Source of the DNA: Sacculina carcini
Lineage: Eukaryota > Arthropoda > Thecostraca > Sacculinidae
DNA: 64,000 nt
NCBI GenBank assembly: GCA_916048095.2
Contig: OU696574.1
Location: 3,401,001 to 3,465,000, forward strand
Reading direction: 5' to 3'
Shown: piece by piece, positions 1 to 11,979 of the stretch
Layout: each line of letters begins with the position of its first letter
How positions within the stretch are numbered: position 1 is the stretch's first letter
Position numbers and translations under genes: made by a program
The notes under the pieces: model-generated
Seen by the model: only the letters and a program-made list of their open reading frames with translations
What the model was told of the DNA's origin: nothing
The model's database searches: none

Positions 1-2
1 CA

Positions 3-1095
3 TACAATTTCTACCACACTGGTTCACTGTTGAAGTTTTCTTACGGTTTGTCGCTCAAAGCTGTTCGTCCGTCCAACATCGAAAGACAGAATGTTAAGCT
101 TGTGCTCAATGTTATGAGTGATTATTTAGTGCAGGCTCTGAGATCATTGGGTGTTACGAATAATCTTCATTGCGCTGAAGACACTGCACACTATATTCAG
201 ATAATTTTGCGTTGGTGGACTATTTGCAATGTGAAGACACCATATAAAGGCTCGAGGTTGAGAAATGTTTACGCTCATCCGTTGACTGGTTCAGCTGCTG
301 ATGCTAGGCATATTTTTTGGAGAATCTTCTGAAATGGTTGCATCAGTGTGAGTCAGGGAGCAATATGGTCGGCATGACTAAAGAAACGTTTATGGCTGTG
401 TATCACACAACGCATGCACTTTGTGAAATCATGCAGTATTGTGTAAATGAGTTAGGTTTGTCGTACATTTTGCCAGGAAAGTTTCAGACGGATTGTTTGG
501 AGGAGCGGTTTGTTCAGTATAGGAGGTTGTCAGGTTGCACTTATAATATTTACAACCGTCAATTATTCGAGTGTGAAAAAAAAATCAGAGTAAGATCATT
601 GATTGATTTAAAATTGCCCGTTATCAAACGTAGTATCACACTAAAAGATGTTACATGCTCACCAGAATACCATCCCGATAGATTAAGACAGGCAGCCGAA
701 GGTTTTATTATTTATATTTGTAGTGCAGATATCGAAAATTGTTATAAATGTATCCCTGTCATTGTTTATGTAGCCGGCTATTGTTCCTATTCTATTTATA
801 AAAAACAGTGGTGATTCATGCAAAACTATCTTAACTACAAAAAATTTACCAATATCACCAGAACGTTTTTCCTATGTTAAAGGTATAGATAGAGGATGTT
901 TATTTTATCCAAGTGATACCGTTGTTAATATTGTCATGTCTTCTTATTTAACTGTTAAAAAATGTTTTGAGCTTAGGGAATTTTCGACTGTAGGTAGGCA
1001 AAGGGAAATTGCTCTTTTTCACATTTTGCAACAGCTCAATGACCACGGAATCATGTTTAATACCTCGCATTGTGTTAACATTGTATTGCATTGCA
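3..1095 (+). pseudogene. P-element (THAP9-like) transposase, C-terminal part
   Basis: Three reading frames together match the C-terminal two thirds of P-type transposases. The first piece resembles the GTP-binding insertion region and has the motif SNIERQNVKLVLNV. The second contains GKFQTDCLEERFVQYRRLSG, the hallmark block of the P/THAP9 RNase H-like catalytic region. The third (from about 815) holds the Cys-containing tail DSCK and the block SPERFSYVKGIDRGCLFYPSD. Frameshifts lie near 317-330 and near 811. The reading frame is open at the window edge, so the THAP domain and catalytic N-terminus would lie to the left. In intact elements the protein cuts and rejoins P-element ends in the nucleus. 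This copy cannot make it. Family recognition is from memory of THAP9/P alignments. Confidence 0.8.
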
Positions 1096-1794
1096 TTGCA
1101 TTGTAGAAAAAATTGTGTGGGTGAGTGTGAACGTTCTTCTTAATAATTATTGTTCCGATCAAAATTCATGTATTTGTGCCAAAAATTTGAAACGAAAACT
1201 GTCTACGTTGTCTCGTGTGTAGTTGTTGTATGCCTGTGATGTGCCTATGTTCTTTTAAATATATTCGGTTTTTCCATTTGCAATTTGAAGCTTCTTATGT
1301 TGTTAACATGATTTTCAAACTTGATTGAGCCGGAATGAAAGTCAAACACCTGCACTAAGCAGAATTTCTAATAACAACGCGTATCGCCCGTACGAGTGAA
1401 GCGACCGCAATCGATGACGTCATACTTTCGTGAAAGGGCCTGTATCTAGGTGGCGTTGGCCAGAGCCTATTGAGTTTCTTGATAACCAGTGTTGTGCTAA
1501 GAAAAGAGTGTTTCCTCTCAATAAGAAATTAGGGACATAGCCGTTGTTAGGAAGTATGGGGTCCTCCCCGAAGCATCACTTGGGGCCCACATTATAAATA
1601 TAGCACCAAATAATTAATATATTTATTAGACATAATCACATAATACAAGCTCGGGTGAAAAAAATTTAGCAAAAAGGTAAAGGCTATACATAACAAAAAT
1701 GATAAATTATATTATCAAACGTGAAGCAACGGGGCCCTCAACATTCGGGTCCCCCCGGCCGGGGGGTACGGGGAGCGGTTGCTACGGCTCTGAT
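1096..1794. other. Non-coding spacer after P-element remnant
   Basis: No supportable gene. The stretch probably includes the 3' untranslated part of the P element and an unidentified junction to the BEL/Pao remnant. It contains a 16-bp perfect GC palindrome at 1751-1766 and a short CATTG tandem run near 1075-1105. No P-type terminal inverted repeat could be recognised. Confidence 0.5.
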
Positions 1795-3972
1795 TAGGGA
1801 AGCAAACTGATCTCCTAGAAAAATACAACGATGTCATGCAGGGCATGCTGAATACTGGGGTAATATCGGAGGTAAGTGATGAGAGAAAGCACGTCAATCG
1901 TGTCTTTTTCTTGCCTCACAGACCAGTTTTAAAAGCTTTCAGTACCACTCAGGTCTGACCAGTGTTTGATGCATCTGCCGCAAGACCCAATCGTGTATCG
2001 TTGAACGATTGTTTAGAGCCTGGGTCGTACTTGAGCCGGACTTGGTACAGGTGCTACTGCGTTTTAAACGTTGGATGGTTGCTTTATCTGCAGACCTTCG
2101 CAAGGCTTTCTTGCAGGTGCAATTGCACCCCGATGATCGTGATGTGCCCCAATTTTTTTGGATTGTGGATGGTAGGATGAAAGTAATGGGTTTCAATCGC
2201 GTTACTTTCGGCGTCAACTGCAGCCCCTTCTTGTTGAACGCTACCATACGTCATCACTTGTCAAGCGTTCCTGGAAGTCATGTAGTGAACGAGCTGCGTT
2301 CTAACATGTACGTGGATGATTGGCTTAGTGGAGCAGACTCGTAAGAGACAGCCCTTGAAATGTTTTCTGAAGCCAGATACATATTTGAGAACGCCGGTAT
2401 GTCACTGATTAAATTGAAGTCAAATAGTGCGCTTGCGTTGGACAAAGTTCCTTTGTCTGGTGATGAGAATTTTCATCAATTTGTGAAAGTTTTGGGTGTC
2501 AATTGGTCATCCAAAAAAGATTTGTTCACTTTTGGCAGTTTCACTGCTGGAGATGATTTTGTGATTACAAAACGTGTCGTGTTAAGTTACACTGCTCGAA
2601 TGTTTGGTCCGCTGGGTTTCATAAATCCGTTTTTAATGAGATCCAAATGCTTATTTCAGGATTTGTGGCGCATGGGACTTGATTGGTATGAGCAGATACC
2701 TCCTAACTGCTGCAATTTGTTTATAACCTGGCTTTCAGGAATCACCTATATCGAACAACTTACACTCCTCGTTGCTATTTACTTGAAGGCTGGGAAAATG
2801 GAGACAACATTGAAATTTACGCACTTAGAGATGCATCGGAATGTGGATATGGAGCTGTTGTTTACATGGGAAAACGTCATGCTAATGGTGGTTATTTTTA
2901 TATTGTCATATCAAAAGCACGAGTGGCTCCGTTGAAAATAAAGTGAGTCTTCCCAGACTCGAATTGATTGCTTGTGTCTTTGCTGCTCGATTACTTGTTT
3001 TTGTGCGCGATTCCTTGTGCTTGCCTGCTGACACCATGTATCGTTGTTGGACTGATTCAATGGTGGCGCTATCATGGATCAAACGCTCACCTGCTGCCTG
3101 GAATCAGTTTGTAGCCAATCGAGTTGCGGAAATTCCAAGTATCACCAACACTGCTTGCTGGTGTCATGTGAAAGGTAAGGATAATCGTGCATATTTGCTA
3201 ACACGTGGAGTATCTGCTTCAGAGTTAATGTCTCGTAGCGACTGGATACGTGGCCCCTCATGGCTATATTGTAACGGCTGGAGCTGTGCTACATATGTTG
3301 ATTGCGTAACCACTCTTCCTGTCATTGAGAGTAATCCGTCGCAAGATACATGTTCATTGTCCTTCTCATCTGCTATTAAATTTGAAAGATTCAGCTCTTT
3401 CGTAACATTGACAAGAGTTGCTGCGTACGTGTTGAAATTCATCAGCCGCTCCAAACACAGCGCGGATCCACATGCTGACATTTGCCTGGATTTGACATCA
3501 CAAGATCTCAATTCAGGTAGAAATTTGATTTTTCGTCTATGTCAACAGGAGCACTATCAAACTGGGTGTTCCACTTTGTTAACAGGTAGGACGCTGAAGC
3601 GTGCGAATTATGTCAAGCATTTGAGAACATTCGTTGATGACGGCGGCATTATACGTTGTCGTAGCAGATTAGAATATGCAGATTTTTCGTATGATGAAAT
3701 ATCTCCCATTCTCATACCTAAGCATCATCTTGGTTTGTTGATAGTGCGTCATTATCATCATGATTTGAAGCACGCAGGAGTTGACTCGATTATCGCAGCA
3801 GATAAGTCATCCTACCATGTAGTTGGTCTGCGGAAACTGGCAAAAAAGGTGAAACGATTTGTATTACTTGTCAGCGTTTTGATAAAGCTGCTAGTAATGC
3901 CCCTGTGCCTCCTTTACCTGCAAAACGCATCACAGAAGCTGCTCCGTTTTCCATCTGTGGTGTAGATTTTGA
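1795..3972 (+). pseudogene. BEL/Pao pol: reverse transcriptase, RNase H, integrase N-terminus
   Basis: The order is that of a BEL/Pao polyprotein. The RT has VFDASAARPNRVSLNDCL, LSADLRKAFLQVQL and the catalytic YVDD (SNMYVDDWLS, about 2310). A Pao-type linker follows (ARMFGPLGFINPF), then RNase H (ALRDASECGYGAVVYMGK, read across a frame change, then SLPRLELIACVFAARLL), and an integrase zinc-binding start (HHLGLLIVRHYHHDLKHAG plus downstream Cys). Breaks: TGA at 1956-1958, a frameshift near 2010, TAA at 2342-2344, and a frame excursion about 2785-2935. The protease and gag are missing on the left. The integrase core is missing because the frame runs straight into a Gypsy protease at about 3972. 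Domain identities rest on conserved motifs; the family call is firm. Confidence 0.85.
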
Positions 3973-6898
3973 AGTGTCATTTTTACCCGTCGGTCAGAAA
4001 CACCTCAGCGATTTGCCTAAACCGAAACTTCGAGCGGCTAACGGCTCTTCTATACACGTTTACGAGGTTGATCGCTTAACCAGCGTCGATCTGGGCCTGG
4101 GTAGAGTCTATTCTTTCAAATTCATCGTCTTGGCTGTACCCACACTGATAATCGGCGCAGACTTCTTGAGAGAATATGGTCTCAGGATTGACATGCAAGG
4201 CCGGCGACTCGTCGACAGTGCAACATTGTTGTCCACTAATTCATCACGTCATGTTGACCATCCGGACCTCACGTGCATAAATCCCGTTCAGCGCTCCAAT
4301 CAATATGGTTATTTGTTCCGCGATATCCGCCAGTCTAGCGCGTTCGAGAAATTGGCAGTCCCGCCATCTAGTTTTCCGGTGGTTACTGTTGGCGTGACAC
4401 ATCGTATCGTCACACGCGACAACCCAGTGTTCGCGCGTCCTCGTTGCCTGATGCCTGCCAAACTCGCCGCCGTCAAACGTGAACTCGACGAGCTGACCGC
4501 ACGAGGTATTCTGGTGCCGTCGTTGTCTCCATGGTCAAGCCCTATACACTTGGTCGAGAAGGACGGCGGTACTTCCTTCAGTATGGTGTGATGCTATGAG
4601 CGTCTGAACGCCATAACTGTACCTGACAGGTACCCCGTACCACATATGCAAATGTTTGCCGACCAACTGGCTGGAGCCAAAATCTTCAGCACAATTGACC
4701 TACCTCGTGCATTTGCCCATGTACCGGTGCATGAAGACGACCCAGAAAAGACAGCCATCACGACCCCATTTGTACTTTTCCATTACACGAGGATGCCGTT
4801 TGGTCTCTGCAACGCGGCTCAGACGTTCCAGAGGCTAATGGGCACCGTACTTCGAGGCATGCACTAATTTAATGCTACCTGGACGATATTCTCGTGTTCA
4901 CGCCAGACGCTGACACCCATGGCGAGGAACTGTAGGAACTTTTTCGCCGCATGCTGCTGGCTGGACTGGCTGTGAAGCCTGATAAGTGCATTTTCAGTGC
5001 ATCCAGCGTTCGAATCGTAGGCCTAGAGGTGTCAGCCTGCGGCATAGAACCTCTCCCAGACAAAGTCGCCGACTTGCTGGCCAGGCAGCCCCCTCGCAAC
5101 ACCACGCAATGCAGGCGCTATCTGGGGATGATCAACCATTTCCATCGGTTCCATTTCCAACCAACCTGGCAGCCACCCTCGAACCGCTCCATGCAGCAGC
5201 AAAGCTCAAGCACGAGTTCGTCTAGGAACCCCGGCATGCAGCAGCTTTTGAGAGCACCAAGTCAGCGTTAGCGGCCGTATCCCTTCTCGCGTATCCTCTG
5301 CACGACGCGCCAACCAAGGTCGTAGCTGACGCATCGGATCGCGCAGTAGGTGCAGTGATCCTGCAGCTGCAGAATCACAAGTGGGTACCACTTGCGTACC
5401 ACTCAGGCATGTAGCCCGGTTCACAGTTAAAGTAGTTTACAGGGGACACAGAATTGTTTGCCTTGTTCAGCGCCGTGAAACGGTTCAGACACCTCTTAGA
5501 AGGCCGTCCGAATTTACAACTGTGGACTGACCACAAACCGCTAATACATGTATTCACCAGCTTATCCGAGCGATCAGCTCGGGTTCAGCGCCAACTGGCG
5601 TACCTCAGCGAATTATGGACTGACGTACAGGTACATCAATGGCCGTGTCAGTGCCGTCTCAGATTGTCTCAGCCATCCACCAGACGCTCCTCTTCGTTCA
5701 GTGTCTGAGATACATGCTGAGGCTCAGCAAGGCTTATATCTGAAAAAGCTTGCCTTATCACAACAAGGAGCTTGAGATATCGCCTCTCTCGCCGCTTCTT
5801 CCTCGCTTGGTATTGAGCGCCGTGATGTTGAAGGCTGATACATGTCCCGACTGGTCTTCCGGCGGAAGTCTCCACCGGGGTTGGCCGCCCACTTGCACCT
5901 GAGGGGCTGCAGTACGAGATCTATCTGCTGTTTCACATCATGCACCATCCCAGCTCTCGAACAACCCGGCGCCTGATCTCGGAACGCTTTGTGTTTAGTC
6001 GCATAAGCTCGAAAGTGTCAGCTTTGGTGAGGAATTGCACCTTCTGTCAACGATGCAAGGTCGGCCGTCAGCAACATACGTCGCTGCACCGCCCTGCAAA
6101 ACTATCTGGACGTTTTGAGGCGCTTCATGTTGACGTCGTCGGACCACTTCCGGAAGATATTGGTCATCGCTATTTGTTCACAATAGTGGACAGGGACACG
6201 CGATACACCGAGGCAATACCGATGCCACATACTTCTGCTGCGTCTTGTGCTCACTCATTACTTGATTGGACGTCTCGGCTGGGTATGCGCCTGTGCATTA
6301 CGTCCGACCGAGGTCGACAGTTTGTGTCCGACCTGTGGACCAGGTTTTGGTCCATACTCGGGGTTCAGCTGAAGACAACGTGCGCCTATTCTCCTCAGCA
6401 GAGTGGGATAGCAGAGCGTATTCATCGCCAGCTCAAATCCTCTCTCACTGCTGCTCTAGAGAGCAATGTCAACTGGATGGCGGCGTTGCCCTTGGTGCTG
6501 ATGGGCATGCGGGCGGTTTACGAGCCGGACATCAATTCCTCATCAGCGGAGATGATCTTTGGCAAAAAAATGCGTCTTCCGGGCCAATTTTTCTCACAGA
6601 CTCAGTTGTCACCAGCGAATGAGACTGCTCGCCAGCTCGCTACCTCCATGTCCAGACTCCGGCCAACACTGACCGCTTGGTACCGGCGCTACGACGCCGA
6701 CCGTCCGTTTGTGTCGCAGCCGCTGATGACGGCGACTCATGTGTTTGCTTGTGTGGATGCTGTGCGTCCACCACTGACTCCCCTTACCGCGGACCGTGTG
6801 CCGTGCTTCAGCGCGGTGACAAGGCGTTCGTTTTGGACTTCAACGGACGCCCGGACACAGTCGCCATCGACCGTTTGAAGCCAGCATTTTCCGAGTGA
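3973..6898 (+). pseudogene. Gypsy A pol: partial protease, RT, RNase H, integrase
   Basis: A Ty3/Gypsy polyprotein starts inside the protease. EVSFLP and LIIGADFLREYGL are present, but the catalytic DTG is lost at the fusion point with BEL. RT blocks include FSTIDLPRAFAHVPVHEDD, TRMPFGLCNAAQTFQRLM and YLDDI (about 4873). RNase H has VVADASDRAVGAVI. The integrase has an HHCC zinc site (HHPSSRTTRRLI...CTFCQRC), then core residues in HVDVVGPL, TSDRGRQFVS and SGIAERIHRQ. It ends with a chromatin/C-terminal tail containing FVLDFNGRPDT. Several stops and frameshifts (TGA about 4589, near 4866, near 5225, near 5410, 5775, 6780) make it non-functional. Gypsy B in this window is a close relative in opposite orientation. 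Confidence 0.85.
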
Positions 6899-7114
6899 AG
6901 CTAAACATGCAGCTCACCACTGCCGCCTTCAGCCCAAACTTCTCAAGACACCGCCGAGGCAGCTGCGGTTCCCACGTCGCTAACGGAGTCGCCTCTTCCT
7001 GCTGACAATTCGCAAAAACTCCGGCCTCCAAGAATCGTTTGGTCCAGGCGCTCCAGGCCAATTCGCGCCCGGTTCGTTTTCAGTAGTCGGTGGTCCGCCC
7101 CTGTGGGGGGACCG

Positions 7115-7248
7115 TGGCCTCCGCGCTACTATTGTATTTGTATATTTACTTGTATATGTGTTGTTTCATTTGTGGTTTCCGATGTACGTTCCTAGTCAGT
7201 CGATCAATACACAGTTACGTGTCAATATCTTTCGTAGGCGTTCCTACA
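7115..7248 (+). repeat. Gypsy A 3' LTR remnant
   Basis: A purine-rich GTGGGGGGACC precedes TGGCCTCCGCGC, which parallels the start of the Gypsy B LTR (TGTGGCCGCCG). The right end GTAGGCGTTCCTACA is shared with Gypsy B. It is shorter than the roughly 200-bp Gypsy B LTR and diverged, so the limits are approximate. No matching 5' LTR exists because the left part of the element is fused to BEL. Confidence 0.55.
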
Positions 7249-7462
7249 GCCTTCCTACAGAAAAGGCAAAACCTTGGCAACCCTAACTGCGGCTACAAAA
7301 CCTTGTAGCGCCTGCGTCGTCTTTATTGTATTATATTTTCTTTGATCTTACTTCGCGCATTATTCGAAATGGTTGATTATCCATTTGTTTCTTTTTTTAG
7401 TTTTTTTCAGCATTAATAATTTTCCACACAAAAAAATAATATTCTTGTGGGGTCGAATTTGA
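7249..7462. other. A/T-rich spacer
   Basis: No gene or known repeat is recognised. A second short TTCCTACAG copy lies next to the LTR end, followed by T-rich sequence up to the LINE A tail. Confidence 0.4.
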
Positions 7463-8960
7463 ATAAACAAACAAACAAACAAACAAAAATGTATTTGATA
7501 TAGCGCCAAGTAGAGCATAGTCGCGTAAAAGAGTAAAACTGGTGCGAACAATATAAAGGAGTATTAGCCCATAGAGAGAAAATAAATGAGCCAGCAAAAA
7601 TAACTCACATGATATTAAAAGATAAAAACCAGTATAAAAACAGCAAAAGAAATACCTTACACAGTAACATGCATCACATCACACACCACATCATACATTA
7701 ACACTGGAAACCAAGAAAAACGAAAGTAGAGAACAAGATTTAGTGTTGTCGGAATGGAGGAGTTAGAGGTGTGGGCAAATAGAGCAAAAACTTGTGCAGA
7801 GCAGAAGAGAATGAGGAGTATGATTTTTGCTTCAGCACATGAGGAGGAAGCTTACTGTAAAGACGGGGAGCAGAAAAGTAGAATGACTTGTCTGACCAGT
7901 TTGACTCATGAATAGCAGGAGGAGAAACAAGAGGTACAGGACGACGACTGGAAGGTCGCTCGTTGCACTTTAGGAGGGTAAGTAAGTAGGAAGGAGGAGA
8001 AGGCGAATGAAGAAGTTTATATACAAGACAGCAAAGCTTATGATGGATCCTCGAAGGGACTGACAGCCATCCTAGTTGCCGAATATGTACAGAGGTTGGT
8101 GTTCTAGGTGGAAGACGCAAAACGAATCGACAGGAAAGGTTAATGATTGACTGAAGGGAGCGAAGAGATTTTTGAGGTAGGTGAAAAAATTGAGAATTGC
8201 AATAGTCGAGACGGCGGAAGATATAGAGATTAACAAGAAGCAGTGCAGACGATTCGTCGCTGTGTCGGCGTATGGGGTATAGTTAGCGCAAGATGAATCG
8301 ACAGGATCGGGTAACGTTTGAAAGATGCTTGGAGAAGTCAAGTGAAGGATCAAAGACAATGCCCAAACTACGAATATGAGAGGAGAGGGAAAAATGAAGA
8401 CAGTTCGCAGAAATCCTAGGATGGTGAAATAAAATATTGTAAAAGCAAACTGATGAACAAAAACAAGATGTATTGAAAGACGGGCGCGCGGGGGCATTGC
8501 AGCCCCACGCGCGCCCACAAGACACCGCACACCGACACGCACCCCAACACGCTCACACGACTCCCTAAACATGACGCCACCACGTGGCATGCGCAGTCAG
8601 CAAACCAAACAATCCACCATTCAAACGCACGCTCATATACACATACAGCACCTTCACTCACGCTCATACAAAATAGTCATTCATACACAATATCCAGCAC
8701 TAATCTATTAAAAATATACTCTATTTTATCTGGATTCAAGAGGAGCTCTCTGGAGGACGCCCAGGCAGCTATGTTGGAGAGAAGTTTGGTCAATGATATA
8801 ACTGTTAGAGAACGTAATTTGGATGATAGAGAACAAACATAAAGATTAATTAAAAGATGACCGAGAAGAGAGCCTTGGGGAACACCCGATAGAATAGGAG
8901 AAGAAGATGATTATTCAGAGTTACAGCGTACCGAAGACGACCGATCAACCGACCGAATCT
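7463..8960 (-). pseudogene. LINE A: C-terminal reverse transcriptase ORF and 3' tail (CR1/L2-like)
   Basis: Read on the minus strand, about 8880-8710 encodes VPQGSLLGHLLINLY and LLLNPDK. About 8390-8290 gives IRSLGIVFDPSLDFSKHLSNV. About 8120-7740 gives the typical CR1/L2/Rex C-terminus, with LGWLSVPSRIHHKLCCLVYK and FSAPRLYSKLPPHV. Frames change several times, and a CA-rich piece with a GC hairpin (8480-8700) interrupts the gene. The 3' end has the tag GCGCTATATCAAATACA (minus), then a short tetranucleotide tail visible on plus as (AAAC)n at 7464-7487. The element is 5' truncated. LINE B in this window is a second copy with the same tag. In an active LINE this protein would nick the target and reverse transcribe its own RNA. 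Confidence 0.75.
8482..8516. other. GC-rich imperfect hairpin inside LINE A
   Basis: Arms GGGCGCGCGGGGC and GCCCCACGCGCGCCC pair over about 14 bp with one bulge and a loop of about 6 nt. They lie in a CA-rich insertion (about 8480-8700) that is not part of the LINE reading frame. Confidence 0.6.
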
Positions 8961-9249
8961 CTTGTTATTAATTTAGGTGTCGCTACAAGGTTTCCGGTGT
9001 GACGGTCAAACGGGGAAACGACTGAAACGGGGATATCAGACAATTACGACGCATTTGATGTAATTTTTGAAGCATGTTTAAGGAATTTGAAGGGGTTTCA
9101 CCAGGGTTTGAAAAAACCGATCTATTTCCAAAAAAAACAGAAACCACGTTTTTTTAGAAAAAACAAAAAAACATGTTTGTTTTTGTTTTTTTATTTTTCT
9201 ACACTTTGCACACACAAATCAAAAAAGGATTGTACCATGCTATTTAGTG
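8961..9249. other. Non-coding spacer
   Basis: No gene seen. Poly-A/T-rich runs at 9110-9200 lie next to the Gypsy B LTR. Confidence 0.4.
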
Positions 9250-9449
9250 TGTAGGAACGCCTACAGTAACGAGTAAGTAACACACACGAGCTGCAACGAA
9301 CAACTGGTGTATTTACAGAAGCACAATGTGTTGTTGTCTGTACACCTTCACATTTGGCGCACACAAGGTCTAACAATAAAACAGAAACAATATAACAATT
9401 ACATGATATTTAACTATTAAATAATTAGAAATAACAGACGGCGGCCACA
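9250..9449 (-). repeat. Gypsy B 3' LTR
   Basis: On minus the LTR starts TGTGGCCGCCGTCTG, directly after a purine tract (TTGGGGGC) that follows the pol stop. It ends GTAGGCGTTCCTACA. About 100 bp of its start is repeated at 11878-11979, which defines the pair of LTRs. The end carries the inverted repeat TGTAGG...CCTACA. Confidence 0.75.
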
Positions 9450-9475
9450 GCCCCCAATCAGGTGCAAGGCAACGA

Positions 9476-11877
9476 TTACCGATAGCGTCTGGGGACGCGA
9501 ACCAGTCGGGCGCGCCGTGACCACACAATTCTAGCTGGATACTGTGTGAGAGATGGTTCAGCTGGAATGGGAGGTGTCTGAGTCGTTGAAGTGGCTGCTG
9601 GTGTTCCGTTCGGAAGAGCCGATGCCGAAGCAGGAGAGGGCGCGTCACTGTTCTCCGAGAATGCTGGTTTCAGCCGGTCAAGGGCGACGGTGTCTAGTCT
9701 TCCGTTGATGTCCAGGACAAAAGCTTTGTCAACCCGCTTGATTACAGCATATGGACCACGGTATGGTGGTGTCAATGGCGGGCGTATAGCATCGACGCGG
9801 ACAAATACGTGTGTCGCTGTTTTCAGCGGCTGGGAGACAAATGGGCGTTCGGCGTCAGAACTCGGATGCCAGGAAGTTGGTGTCGGTCGCAGCTTGAAGA
9901 TGGCAGTTGCCAGTTGTCGAGCAGTCTCACAAGCCGGCACTGGAGTCCTTTGAGAGAAGAACTGGCCCGGCAACCGCATTTTCTCTCCCAAGACAAGCTC
10001 TGCTGAAGACGAGTTGATGTCTGGTTTGTAAGAAGCTCGCATGCCCATCAGCACAACAGGTAAGGCGATGAGCCAGTTTGTGGACCTCTCCAGTGCAGCG
10101 GTGAGAGAGGCCTTCAATTGACGATGTATACGCTCCACCAATCCGTTCTGCTGAGGAGAATACGCGCATGTTGTTTTGTGAGCCACTCCCAGGATGGACC
10201 AGAACTCTGACCACAGATCAGATACGAACTGTCGTCCGCGATCTGATGTGATGCACAAGCACGTGCCGAAACGTGAAGTCCATTCCAGCAGTGCACGTGC
10301 GCACGAAGCAGCCGATGCGTCCGTCATTGGCACAGCATCCGGGTAGCGTGTGTACCTGTCGACGATAGTATACAGGTAATGGTACCCGTTTGCTTCAGGA
10401 AGCGGACCGACGATGTCAATGTGCAGGGCCTCAAATCGGCCGGACGGTGTGGCAGGACGACGCAGAGCCGAGCGCTGATGACGACCGACCTTGCACTGCT
10501 GACAAGGGACACAGTTCTTCGTCCAGGTTGAAACCTTTGATCCGATGCGTTTGAAAACAAAGCGCTCGGAAATCAAGCGACGTGTTGCTCGTGCACTAGG
10601 ATGGTGCATGTTGTGAAATGAACAGAAGATATCGTGCTGGAGCGACTCAGGTACAAGAGGACGATCAACACCATTAGACACGTCAACTAGCAGGCCACCC
10701 GGGATACCCTCGACCTCTCGATGTTCAATACAAAGCGACGGGGAGGCGGCGAGTTCAGAAACGTCCGCGGCACCTTGCTGCGCGATGGCGATCCTTCTGA
10801 TGTCCAGACCTTGCTGATCGACGACATCAAGCTGTGAGACCTGGTGTTCCGTGACGGAGACCGGTGGTCGACTCAGGTAATCAGACACCGCGTTGTCTCG
10901 GCCGCTAATGTGTCTGATGTCGGTAGAGAATTCACTGATGAAAGCCACTTGACGCTGTACACGTGCCGAACGCTCGCACATGCTCGTGAACGCGTGCGTC
11001 AACGACTTGTGATCCGTCCACAGCTGCAGTTCTGGACGACATTCAAGCAAATGCCTGAAACGCTTCAAAACGCTGAAAATGGCAAACAGTTCCTTGTATC
11101 CTGTGCACCATCTCAGCTGGGCACCGGCCAACACGCGAGAATGGTATGCCAGAGGCACCTATCTGCCTTCCTGCAGCTGCAAAATGACTGCGCCGATGGC
11201 GCGGTCCGATGCGTCCGCGACGTTTTTTGTGATGGCGTCGTGTCGAGGGTACGCAAGCTGGGATACGGCGGCCAGCGCAGACTTGGATTTCTCGAAGGCT
11301 ACTGTTTGGCGCAGATCGCAGGAAAACCCGCGCTTCGCGTTCGCCGTGTCATGAAGTGGCTGCAGAATCAACGCCAGATTAGGGATGAACCGATCAAAGA
11401 AGCTCACCATGCCCAGGTATTTTCTGCAATCCGCTGGATCTCGTGGCGGCGGCATGGACAGCAAATCCTCCACTTTGTCGGGAAGAGGTGCAATGCCACG
11501 GGCGGACACCTCCATGCCAACGAAGCGGACCTTGCTGACGCCAAAAACACACTTCTCCGGTTTGACAGCCAACCCAGCTTTGCTCAGACGGCGAAAAAGC
11601 TCCTGCAAGTCCCTGCGGTGAGTTGCAGCATCGGGCGAGTAGATGAGAATGTCGTCTAGGTAACAGTACACCCGCGGCATTCCCCTGAGAACCGTGTCCA
11701 TCAACCTCTGAGACGTCTGTGCCGCGTTGCAGAGGCCGAGGGGCATGCGGGTGTACTGAAACAGCCTGAAGGGAGTGGTAATGGCTGTCTTATCTTGGTC
11801 GTCTTTGTGCACAGGAACCTGAGCAAATGCTCTTGGCAGATCGACTGTGCTGAAAATGGCGGCACCTGAGAGACACC
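9476..11877 (-). pseudogene. Gypsy B pol: RT (partial), RNase H, integrase
   Basis: The minus-strand reading begins inside RT (FSTVDLPRAFAQVPVHKDD) and continues through LGLCNAAQT, YLDDILIYSP, the RNase H start (VADASDRAIGAVI) and AYHSRV. The integrase then has HHPSARATRRLI...CVPCQQC, core blocks HIDIVGPL, TSDRGRQF and GLVERIHRQ, and a GPY/F-type tail (PPYRGPYAVIKR). The two long open stretches are in one frame, separated by a single TAG at 11159-11161, so about 780 codons are otherwise intact. Gag, protease and the first part of RT are deleted: the RT starts directly next to a partial LTR. It is probably a dead internal-deletion copy. It is closely related to Gypsy A. Confidence 0.88.
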
Positions 11878-11979
11878 TTCACATTTGGCGCACACAAGGT
11901 CTAACAATAAAACAGAAACAATATAACAAATACATGATATTTAACTATTAAATAAATATAAATAACAGACGGCGGCCAT
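11878..11979 (-). repeat. Gypsy B 5' LTR, truncated
   Basis: Near-identical to the first about 100 bp (U3 side) of the LTR at 9250-9449. The remainder of the LTR, the primer-binding site, gag, protease and early RT are missing, and the LTR joins RT codons directly. Confidence 0.75.
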
